Shown in pieces: positions 1 through 7,839 of a stretch of 11,661 bases of DNA. Made by a program: the position numbers and the translations under genes. Positions within the stretch are counted from its first letter, which is position 1. Every line of letters begins with the position of its first letter. The notes under the pieces were generated by a model. That model saw only the letters and a list, made by a program, of their open reading frames with translations. It had not been told where the DNA came from and did no database searches. This DNA comes from CAZBZG01 sp964496245 (GTDB lineage Bacteria; Planctomycetota; SZUA-567), in NCBI GenBank assembly GCA_964496245.1, contig CAZBZG010000139.1, forward strand, positions 1-11,661. Reading direction: 5' to 3'.

Positions 1-3000
1 TGCTCGCTCACCACCGACCCGTCCGCGCGCGCCAGACGGATGCGCGCGGGGAAGAGTCCGTCCACGGCCTCGGCCGAGGCGCCCACGAGCGTGCCCGTGA
101 GGCGGACGTGCGTGCCATCCTTGCTGGGCGCACAGCCGACCCGCAGCTTGGCGATGGGCTCCGGCAGAAAGGCCACCAGTCCGCCCTGGATGCGGGTCAT
201 GTCCAGATCGAACGACTGCCAGGCGTTGCCGCGCTCGCCCTCGACCGGTTCGAGGGGGAGCCGCTTCTGGTGCAAGAGATCGTAGGCCACCCGGCCGCGG
301 TCGGCCGGCACGGTCAGCGGCAGGACCAGCGGTTTGGCCATGATCTGCTTGACCGCGTGGTTGTACGGCGGGTCGTTGAAGTTCGCCATCACCAGGTAGT
401 GCACGTCGCCCTGGGACCACCAGGTGGGGCCGACCTGGAAGGGGCCCTTGCCGGCGGGCTCGATGCCGATGGCCGGGAGCTTGTCGTGCAGGTAGTCCAC
501 GAGCGCCTGGGAGCGTTCGTAGATCTTGAGCAGCTCGTCATCGTACCAGGTGGGGAAGTAGACGCCCATGTAGTACTCGGCCATCTTGGCCTGAAGCTCC
601 TGCCACCGGGTCAGGCCGGGAAGTGCGAGCGCGCTCTCGGCGGCCACCACCACCTTGGCCCCGCCGTCCATGGCGCGCTCGAGTTCGTCCAGGACCGCGT
701 CCGAGAGCTCGCCCTTGAAGCGGACGCCGGGCGCGAAGATGCATTCGTACTTCTGCAGTTCCCGGGGGTTGACGTCAGCGTAGACGTACTTGGGGGCGTA
801 CCCCAGGCGCCAGCAGGCCACCCACAGGCCTTCGGCCTGGTTGGTGAGCGCCAGGTCCTTGTGGGGGGAGAGGTTGTACTGGTCCTGCGTGACCAGGATG
901 GCCACGCCCCGGCAGCCGCGCTCGCAGGCCCGCACGAGTTCGCCGAACGGCGCCAGAATCCGGCGGTTGAGGTGCTTGGTGGATTCCTTTCCCGCCAGCA
1001 TGCCGGGATTGGGGCCGTCCGCAAAGCCGTGGCGGAGCCCGTACAGGGAGACCCCGTCGGCGCCCTGCTGGAGCATGGCAAAGGCCATGTGGCGCTGATA
1101 CTGACCGTCCTGCTGGGAACGGCGTTCGTGCGACAGGGGCATGTTGACGAACACGGTGCGCCCCGGGTCGAAGCGCAGGAGGTCTGCGTTGGAGCAGATG
1201 TGCACCCACCCGGTGCTGTTGTCCGAGTAATGGACGGTCGAGAGCACGTCGAGGTCGGCGAAGACGTCCGGGATGTAGCCGAACCCGACGTGCGAATGGC
1301 CGAACCCCAGCAGGTACCGGTGGTAGGTGCCGATGCGCGCATGGGGCGCGACCTCGCGCGCGGCCGCAGCCACCCGGCTGTTGTAGTCGCCCCATCCGTG
1401 AAGCCGGTAGCGGCGGAGCTCCAGGAACGCCTCAAGCGCCTGGGGATTCCGCTGCGCGGACGGCCGGGAGACGTACCGGCTGAAGGCGGACTGGATCTTG
1501 GACACGGGTTGGCCGAGGGTCTGTTCGGCCCGGCGCAGACGGATGCGCTCGAACTGGTTCGGCTGCGCGTCGGGGAAGCCCGAGGCCGCGCTCCCGTACA
1601 TCTCATCGTAGATCATCATGCCGGCCAGGGCGGGGGAGTGGCGCATGGCCAGCATCTCCCGTGTGATCCAGCGCCGGCTCGCCTGGACGTAGCCTTCGAT
1701 GTAGCGGGGCAGGTGGAAATCGTTGTAGGAGAGGAACACGTCCGAGAATTCGATGCCATGCCGCACGCAGGCGTTCAGCAGCTGGTTGCGCGGAGCCGGA
1801 TTGTAGACGCTGGCCGGCGCCATGAGCCGGTCATCCATGCCTGCGATCGTCTCCGGGAAGGTGAAGAAGCGGCCGTGCATGTAGGTCGTGTAGGCCATGT
1901 GATCGATGCGGTTGTAGCCGAGCTCCGCCAGGCTGGCCACCGCGCGGTTGAGGTCGTACGGCGGGAGACCGGGGTCGCTGCGCAGGTAATTGGCGACCAG
2001 GGCGTTCATGGGCTTGGTGTACTTGGAGGGCTTGACGATCTTGTAGAGGCTCCTGGGTTGAGCGTCTGCGACTGTGAAGGCGAATGGCCAGTTGGCCATG
2101 CCGTCGGGCAGGCCGCTCATGCGCAGGCTGTAGCGTCCCGGGGCCAGGCGCTGCGTGATGGCGGCGGGCAGCCGGAAGGGCTGGGCGCACCAGGTGCCGC
2201 CCGGGTCGGCAAACGGGAAAGACACGGTGCGGCCGTCCGGATGGCCGAGCTCGATGGCGCGCTGGCCCGCGGGCCGGGCCGTGCGGGAGCGGAGCGTGGC
2301 CGTGAGGCGGATCGGCTCTCCTGCGACAAACGCGTCCCGGCCCTTGTTGCTGACAAAGGCGGCGGTGCCATCCTGTTCCTTCTCCAGGATGCAGGGCAGG
2401 AGCTCGGCTTCGAGCGGGGCGTCGGTGTGGGTCGTGTCCTCGCTCGTCACCACCGCGCGCAGGGCCACGAAGCCGAAGGGGATGTCCGGTACGTCGAAGC
2501 CGAGGGTCCCGTCTTCTTGTGGACCCGACCACGACACGCCCTCCCCCCGCTGCCAGGAGCGCCGCATTGGTGCCTGCGGGTCGTAGGGCGACCACCAGAC
2601 GCGCGCCGCGGGCTGTCGGACCGTTTCCTTGCCGGGGGTGTCCAGGAACCGCAGACGGATCGACGCGCGCGCGCCGCGCGTGAAGGCCGGATGATCCCAC
2701 TCCAGGAGCAGAAGGCGCACGGCCTCGGGGTCCCGGCTGGTGTTGTCCGCCAGAAAGGACTTGTTCGGGAAGGCAGAGAAGTCGGTGCTGACCGGCAGGA
2801 AGAAGTCCTCTGGCGGTTCGCCCAGGCCGGCCGTGAACCGGACCGTGGCCAGGGTGGGCCCGAAGTGGAGGCGCGTCTGGCGCCCGGCCTTGAGGCGGAT
2901 CGTGCCCACGGCCGCCTGCAGGCCGGTCTTGCTCTTCACGCGGCCGGTGAAGCGGCGGTGGGGGATGTGGATCTCCGCGCCCTGGGCTGCCATGCCGGGG

Positions 3001-3761
3001 ACCTTTGGTGCGTCGGCCGCGCCCAGCACGGCCCGTCCGTCCGGCGTGACGTGGAAAGCCTGCCAGCTCGGGTAGAGCACGTATCCCTGTCCCACCTGGT
3101 TGGAGGGGAGGTAGATCGAGAGGGGATAGAACGGTTCGTTGGGATGGCTCACCGCATTGCGCAGCTGCTTGGCGTCTTTCGGATCCGGCAGGTCGTCGGC
3201 CCTCAGCGCGACCGCGCCCGCCAGGCTGAAGAGCCCGAGTCCCTTGGTCGCCACGAGGCGCGAGGACGGCGGCCCGGCCCGGCCCGCATCCACGCCCAGG
3301 ATGGTGATCCGGTGCAGGCGGAGGGAGACGGTGTCGCCCTGGATGCGGATCTCCGGATCGTCGGACGTGAGCGTCCCGTCCTCTTGCAGGCGGAAACGAT
3401 GGTCGCCGGGCCAGATCCGGTGTTCGCCGACTCCCAGGTCGGCCTTGGGGATGCGCAGGGCGCCGCTGCGGCGGATGTACTCGCCCTTGTAGAACTGCTC
3501 GAAGGTGAAGGCCCGGTCTACGCTTGCGTTGCGCACCCACAGGAGCGCGCGCGTCCCCACGGGCAGCGTACGCGTGCCGCGCGGGCCGAACTGGGTTTCG
3601 ATAATGGGCTCGAGCCGTTCCCGGTCGCTCACGAGCGTGCCCGTCTCGTGATCCGTGACGAGGCGCACGGTGACGGCCTCCTGCTCCTCAGCGCCCCGGC
3701 CGTGGTCGCAAAGGAGCGCGAGCACGCACAGCAGGCAGAGGAACCTGGCGGAAGCGTTCAT
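1..3761 (-). CDS. Large secreted protein with GH42-like core, 3' end outside window
   Basis: At least 1253 residues are encoded, with no stop before the left edge. The start ATG 3761 has AGGAGG 7 nt upstream. Residues 1-24 look like a signal peptide (R6, then FLCLLCVLALLC); the lipobox is poor, so it is probably secreted rather than a lipoprotein. Residues 25-590 are beta-rich and probably several sandwich domains. Residues about 600-935 look like a TIM-barrel glycoside hydrolase: ALAGMMIYDEMYG places E720 at a plausible acid/base position, and QQGADGVSLYGLRHG (about 898-912) resembles the GH42 'GAD-V-yF-WR' strand. Residues about 940-1050 (GVAILVTQDQYN, GLWVACWRLGY, YECIFAPG) resemble the GH42 trimerisation, GATase-like domain. 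More beta domains follow. A catalytic nucleophile is not obvious: the candidate strand reads VNMPLSHERR (P875). Exact family and substrate are not recognised; the hydrolase assignment is structural inference. It is the last visible gene of the operon. Confidence 0.85.
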   Translation of the reverse strand, partial: MNASARFLCLLCVLALLCDHGRGAEEQEAVTVRLVTDHETGTLVSDRERLEPIIETQFGPRGTRTLPVGTRALLWVRNASVDRAFTFEQFYKGEYIRRSGALRIPKADLGVGEHRIWPGDHRFRLQEDGTLTSDDPEIRIQGDTVSLRLHRITILGVDAGRAGPPSSRLVATKGLGLFSLAGAVALRADDLPDPKDAKQLRNAVSHPNEPFYPLSIYLPSNQVGQGYVLYPSWQAFHVTPDGRAVLGAADAPKVPGMAAQGAEIHIPHRRFTGRVKSKTGLQAAVGTIRLKAGRQTRLHFGPTLATVRFTAGLGEPPEDFFLPVSTDFSAFPNKSFLADNTSRDPEAVRLLLLEWDHPAFTRGARASIRLRFLDTPGKETVRQPAARVWWSPYDPQAPMRRSWQRGEGVSWSGPQEDGTLGFDVPDIPFGFVALRAVVTSEDTTHTDAPLEAELLPCILEKEQDGTAAFVSNKGRDAFVAGEPIRLTATLRSRTARPAGQRAIELGHPDGRTVSFPFADPGGTWCAQPFRLPAAITQRLAPGRYSLRMSGLPDGMANWPFAFTVADAQPRSLYKIVKPSKYTKPMNALVANYLRSDPGLPPYDLNRAVASLAELGYNRIDHMAYTTYMHGRFFTFPETIAGMDDRLMAPASVYNPAPRNQLLNACVRHGIEFSDVFLSYNDFHLPRYIEGYVQASRRWITREMLAMRHSPALAGMMIYDEMYGSAASGFPDAQPNQFERIRLRRAEQTLGQPVSKIQSAFSRYVSRPSAQRNPQALEAFLELRRYRLHGWGDYNSRVAAAAREVAPHARIGTYHRYLLGFGHSHVGFGYIPDVFADLDVLSTVHYSDNSTGWVHICSNADLLRFDPGRTVFVNMPLSHERRSQQDGQYQRHMAFAMLQQGADGVSLYGLRHGFADGPNPGMLAGKESTKHLNRRILAPFGELVRACERGCRGVAILVTQDQYNLSPHKDLALTNQAEGLWVACWRLGYAPKYVYADVNPRELQKYECIFAPGVRFKGELSDAVLDELERAMDGGAKVVVAAESALALPGLTRWQELQAKMAEYYMGVYFPTWYDDELLKIYERSQALVDYLHDKLPAIGIEPAGKGPFQVGPTWWSQGDVHYLVMANFNDPPYNHAVKQIMAKPLVLPLTVPADRGRVAYDLLHQKRLPLEPVEGERGNAWQSFDLDMTRIQGGLVAFLPEPIAKLRVGCAPSKDGTHVRLTGTLVGASAEAVDGLFPARIRLARADGSVVSE

Positions 3762-5558
3762 TCCTGCTCCTCCTTCCCGTTTCCGNNNNNNNNNNTTTCC
3801 GTCGGCGTCGAGGGTCACGGTCGACATGAGTTCGAAGTACTGATGCACGGCCTGGGCGTGCGCGCCGCCCACCCGCGGCGGCTTCGCGGGGCTGTCGATG
3901 TCTGCGTCGAACGGGTTCTGGTAGGCTTCCACCCGCCGTGTGCCGGCCGGTTCCTTGACCGTGGTGGACCGCTTGGACTTCTTGATGCGCTGCCGTACCA
4001 CGCCCCCCTTGCCGAAGCGGATCCCCGCGATGGCCAGGTCGGCCAGCTGTTCCTGGTAGACGAAGAGCGACGCCGCGGGGGAGGTGCTGTGTTGCGGCTG
4101 CGGAGCGCGGTTGTCGTAGACCTCGACCTGGAACGTGATCCGGTCGCCCGGACGGACCTCGAGGTTGGCGAAGATCTTCTCGAAACTCTGGACCGCCTTG
4201 ACGCGCGGCGGCGAGACCAGCCGGTCCACCTCGCCCTTGGCCGTGACGTTGGACGGGTTCTCGATGGTGGCCTTCTTCCATTTGAGCACGCAACGGCTCA
4301 CGCCGAAGTCGTCCCGCAGGCGGGCGCCGAAGGTGAAGAGCTTGAGCGACTTCTCGGTGAACGGCATGTCGTCCTTCAGGAACCGCGGCAGATAGACGCG
4401 CGGCTTCTCGTCGGCCTGCAGGCTGAAGGTCATTTCGAAGGGATAGGCCAAGTGCAGGCCGTGCACGTCCTCCACCTGGAGCTTCGCCCGGCGGGAGACC
4501 GTCTGCACCAGGCGCACGCGCGCGAACCGGCCGAGGGTCTCCAGCTGAAGCGCCTTGCCGTCCTCCCAGGTCAGGGTCGCGGAGCGCAATTCCTTGGAGA
4601 GCTGGAAGCCCAGGGCGATGCGCGTGCCCGGCAGCCCCACGAACCGGCTCTGAATCCCCTCGAGATCGCGCGGCATGAGGCGCGTGTACGGCGGATAGAC
4701 GATCTCGGTCTGCATGTTCTCGAGCGTGGGCTGCGTGGTGAAGACCAGGGTCATGGGTTCGGAGCGGCGTTCGCCAAAAGCGAAGCGGAGTTGGTGCGCG
4801 GCAGGCGCATCCGGCTGATAGGTGACCGCGGCCCTGCCCGTATCGTCCACAGCGAGGCGGCGCCGGGAGACGGTCTCGCCCTGGGTGTCCAGGAGCGTGA
4901 CCTCGCGGTAGCCGCGCTTGAGGAAGCGGATGCTCACCTCCACGGGGTCGCCGATGCGGCAGATGTGCTCGCCCGGCCCGGGCTGCAGTTCGTAGAGCGT
5001 GGGAAAGAGATACTCGCGCACGGCGAAGCAGGAGTCTTGGAAATTGGCCGCGACCCGACCGAACCCGAACCAGGGCGTCATCCCGAGCACCAGGATGAGG
5101 ACCAGCAGCGTGAGGAACCGGTTCCGCCGCCGGTTGCGTTCGCGGCGATCCAGGCGGCTCTCGAAGTCCTTTGCCAGGTCGCCTGCGGCCTGCCCCACGA
5201 CCACGGTCATGAGCGGCGTGGGCTCCTTGCGTTGCAGGAAATCCAGGGCGCTCACGAGGCGGCTGTTCAACGTCTGCACGAGCGCCTCCGCGTGGAAGGC
5301 TTCATCGAGATGCGAGGCGAAATGCTCCCAGCGGCGCCAGATCGTCGCGGCCAGCCCGGCGAGCAGGAGGAAGGCGAGCAGGAAGAGGCCGAAGTTGACA
5401 AAGGCGTTGGGCAGCCACCCGCCCAGGAACAGCAGCATGAGAATGCCGACCGAGAGCATGAGGGCGCCCAGGCGGTAGGCCACGGCCCCGTTGGCCAGGC
5501 CGCGGCGGACGCGGGAGAAGGCCTCCAGGCGGCGAAGGAAGGTTTGGCGGCTCTTCAT
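3758..5558 (-). CDS. Three-helix membrane protein, DUF4175-like, crossing the N gap
   Basis: The visible part (5558 down to 3796) encodes 587 residues and then enters ten Ns. Predicted helices lie at about 28-49, 51-73 and 148-166. The loop between the second and third is charged and probably cytoplasmic; the rest is probably outside. The extracytoplasmic part has features I associate with DUF4175-type proteins found beside moxR/batA genes: a YPPYT motif near 288-292, a segment GLPGTRIALGFQLSKELRSA near 308-327, and a later RLRDDFGV strand. I assign this family by pattern only. The end is inferred: if the six identical bases flanking the gap are one sequence, the frame continues N-G-K-E-E-Q-E and stops at TGA 3760-3758, giving 594 residues and an ATGA overlap with the next gene. 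ATG 5558 is chosen as start, 25 nt after the previous stop, with only a weak AAGGGAA upstream; a GTG three codons earlier is possible. Confidence 0.85.
3769..3774 (-). promoter_or_regulatory. Ribosome binding site of the GH-like gene
   Basis: A perfect AGGAGG lies 7 nt before ATG 3761. It fixes the start of the secreted protein even though the frame is open upstream into the gap. If the gap is collapsed, this site lies within the last codons of the DUF4175-like gene. Confidence 0.85.
3786..3795. other. Assembly gap of ten Ns with identical 6-bp flanks
   Basis: Ten unknown bases separate two contigs. The plus-strand sequence before the gap ends in tttccg (3780-3785) and the sequence after it starts with tttccg (3796-3801). 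A round number of Ns looks like a placeholder. Joining the two sides on those six bases removes 16 bases, keeps the upstream gene open and gives it a TGA that overlaps the next ATG. If the Ns are instead counted literally, the two genes fall in the same frame with no stop between them. Confidence 0.95.
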
Positions 5559-5583
5559 GGCACGCACTCGTTCCCTTGCAGGG

Positions 5584-7839
5584 TCACGCCAGGCCCTGGC
5601 GCTTGCGGACGAAGCAGTCGGCACAGATGAGCAGCAGGAACAGCACCAGCAGGCCGGGGCTGTTCCACACGGCGATCTCATGGGTTTCCGGCCGGAGGCT
5701 GGGCGCTGTGCCGGCTTGCCGGAGCCACGCGGTCAGGTCGTCCACCACGCGCCCGCCGGCCGCCCGGGCAAGCTGGTCCATGGCAGCCCGATCCGCAGCC
5801 GGGTTGGCGAACTCGCCCCCTGCTGCGCCGGCCACGAAACAGGTCTCCTGCTCCTGCTTGCCGTACCGGGCCCGGACCGTGTACGGCCCCGGCTGGTCGA
5901 CGCGGACGCGGTATTCGTAGTATCCCGGCGTCTCGGGCAGGTCGCGCGGCCAGATGAGCCGTTCGCTCTTGTCCGGCGCAATGACCGAGACCTGGAGGTC
6001 GGCGTTCGTGATGGGATCGTAATTCTTGTCCTTGAGCACGCTCGAGAGCAGCACCTCCTGGCCCACCTGCGGGGAGGCGTCGGTGAGCCGTACCGTGGGC
6101 GCGCCGGGCTTCTGCCCGGGCGGGGGGGCGATGTAGCGCACGAGGTTGGCGAGCAGCTTCTCCAGGGGCGGATCCTCGAAGTCGGGCTGCAGCTGCCAGC
6201 GCCACAGCGTGTCCACTGCGGCCGCGACCACCTTGCCGTCGCCCATGGCCTGGTAGCCGAGGATGGGGACTTCGTGCTGTTCTGTCGCGCCCTTGCCGTC
6301 CGGGAGTTCGACGAAGCGGGTCATGAGCGGCGTGGCCAGGGGCTTGAAGCGGCCCACGTTGTTGCTGCCGTCGAGTTCGCGCAGGGCGTTCAAGCGTTCG
6401 CGGGTCCGATCGGGCTCGGCGAAGAGCTGCAGGATCGGATGAACGTAGGCTGCCTTGGGGATGCTGACGAAAAAGGTGCCCGGGAACTGGGCCTGTTTGC
6501 TGAAGTGCGGGCTGAGGTCGAAGGGGAGCACCGCGTTCAACGGGCTGTTCTCATACCCGCCGGCGCGGTACACGTCTTTTCCGCCGAGCACGACGAGGCC
6601 GCCGCCGCGCTTGCGCACGAACTCCACCAGGTTGCGCAGCCGCGTTTCGCTCACGTCGCCGCCGGCCCGGAAGCGCGTACGCGGGATGTCCCGGAGGATG
6701 ACCACGTCGTACTTGAAGAGCTCGGCCTGGGACGTGATCAGTCCTTCCTGCGGATTGTCGTGTAGCGGGTCGCCCTGCACGTACACGCCGCCGCCCGGGA
6801 TGTGGCAGACGCTCACGAGATCCACCAGGGGGTCCACGTCCAGGATGGCGCGGAGGAACTTGAACTCGAAGCGCGGAAAGCCTTCCATGAGGAGCACCTG
6901 GATGCGGGATTCGACCACCTGTACGACAAATCGCACCTCGTTGTTGGCACGCACCAGGTCGTCGCCTTCGAGCTTGACCGCGCAGAAGTAGCGGCCCGGC
7001 TTCTTGAACGGGTGGACGAGGGTGAACGTCCGGTCTTCGCCTGCGGCGACCGCGGTCCGCTTGACCGCCTTGTCGTTTGCGTGCAGGACGATCCCGGCCG
7101 CGCGGTGGGTCGGGCCGGAGACAGCGCCGCGCACCACCAGGTCTTCGCCCAGGCGCAGCACTGGCCGTTCGGGCGCGGCCGCGAGGCTGGCGTCCTGCGC
7201 CACGGTGTCGGTGCCGTAGAGGCGGACCGCGAGGGCCGTGCCGTGCGCCTTGAGATCCTGCCCCAGCGTGGTGAAGTCCCAGCCTTCGGTATCCCGTCCG
7301 TCGGTGAGCAGGATCAGCTGATCGGTACGCTCGCCAGCGAGCACGTGCTGCATGACGGCGCGCTGGAGAAAGGTGGGCCCCGGGCCCGCGGCCTCTCCGA
7401 GCGGCGCGCCGCTGAGGGTCTGGAGCGCCAGATCCACGCGGTCGCCGATCGTGCTTCGCAGTTGCCTCGCGTCCTGCACGGCTGCGGCAAAGCGCGGCTT
7501 GCCCTGGACGTCGGCTGTGGACATGGAGGCCGAATCGTCCACCAGCGCCAGCCAGCGCGCGGGCTCCTCCACGCGCAGATCGAGATACAGCCCCCCCTGC
7601 TCGAGCACTACGAGCAGGAGACCCACCATGGCCAGGCGCAGGAAGAACGTGGTGATGCGCACGCCCCGCCGCATCCGGATCTGGGGGAGGAAGTTGACGG
7701 CCGCCAGGACCAGGCCCACGATGAGAATGCCGTAGAAGAGCCCGAAGCTGGCGGCCTCGCCGGTCTGCCAGTGCCAGCGATGCACTTCGTCCACGGTGGC
7801 CTCTGTGTTCAGTCCCAGCAGCTGCAGGAGGGTGTTCAT
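5584..7839 (-). CDS. Membrane protein: VWA plus glutamine-amidotransferase-like domain
   Basis: This 751-residue protein has two N-terminal helices (about 32-52 and 62-80) and a C-terminal helix at about 728-744 followed by the basic tail RKRQGLA, so the large middle part should be extracytoplasmic. The VWA domain begins right after helix 2. Its MIDAS looks complete: DDSAS at 101-105, T156 in GPTFLQRAV, and D180 in LILLTDG. A beta-sandwich at about 220-310 precedes a GATase1-like domain at about 312-440 (IQVLLMEGFPRFEFKFLR, KYDVVILRDIP, RGGGLVVLGG). That domain lacks an evident catalytic Cys-His-Glu triad and is probably structural or ligand-binding. A further beta-rich region at 600-690 (VGQEVLLSSVLKD, PGPYTVRARYG) resembles another sandwich. 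ATG 7839 is chosen because AGGAGG lies 7 nt upstream and it overlaps the previous stop as ATGA. The frame stays open up to 8523, but that extension is Arg/Gly/Pro-rich shadow of the BatA-like gene. Confidence 0.93.
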   Translation of the reverse strand: MNTLLQLLGLNTEATVDEVHRWHWQTGEAASFGLFYGILIVGLVLAAVNFLPQIRMRRGVRITTFFLRLAMVGLLLVVLEQGGLYLDLRVEEPARWLALVDDSASMSTADVQGKPRFAAAVQDARQLRSTIGDRVDLALQTLSGAPLGEAAGPGPTFLQRAVMQHVLAGERTDQLILLTDGRDTEGWDFTTLGQDLKAHGTALAVRLYGTDTVAQDASLAAAPERPVLRLGEDLVVRGAVSGPTHRAAGIVLHANDKAVKRTAVAAGEDRTFTLVHPFKKPGRYFCAVKLEGDDLVRANNEVRFVVQVVESRIQVLLMEGFPRFEFKFLRAILDVDPLVDLVSVCHIPGGGVYVQGDPLHDNPQEGLITSQAELFKYDVVILRDIPRTRFRAGGDVSETRLRNLVEFVRKRGGGLVVLGGKDVYRAGGYENSPLNAVLPFDLSPHFSKQAQFPGTFFVSIPKAAYVHPILQLFAEPDRTRERLNALRELDGSNNVGRFKPLATPLMTRFVELPDGKGATEQHEVPILGYQAMGDGKVVAAAVDTLWRWQLQPDFEDPPLEKLLANLVRYIAPPPGQKPGAPTVRLTDASPQVGQEVLLSSVLKDKNYDPITNADLQVSVIAPDKSERLIWPRDLPETPGYYEYRVRVDQPGPYTVRARYGKQEQETCFVAGAAGGEFANPAADRAAMDQLARAAGGRVVDDLTAWLRQAGTAPSLRPETHEIAVWNSPGLLVLFLLLICADCFVRKRQGLA

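Noticed and set aside
2264..2275. Perfect GC-only palindrome ggcccgcgggcc
   Set aside because: It lies in the middle of the GH-like coding sequence, has no loop or T-tract, and such short GC palindromes are expected in DNA of this composition.
1831..4293. Minus-strand open frames 1831-3540 and 3688-4293
   Set aside because: They are out-of-phase shadows inside the GH-like and DUF4175-like genes, with Arg/Gly/Pro/His-rich translations and no domain. The in-phase frames give coherent signal peptide, membrane and domain features.
1..5558. A single giant fusion of the membrane protein and the secreted protein
   Set aside because: As written the frame is open through the Ns, but only because the gap is counted as ten bases. 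The second part has its own signal peptide and a strong ribosome binding site, and collapsing the repeated flanks restores a stop.
108..5630. A plus-strand open frame of about 1840 codons antisense to two genes
   Set aside because: It crosses the N gap, lacks recognisable domains, and mirrors the codon phase of the minus-strand genes. In high-GC DNA the antisense of a real coding frame is often free of stops. The other long plus-strand frames (5491-6765, 6802-8115, 8592-9998, 10031-11197) are rejected for the same reason.
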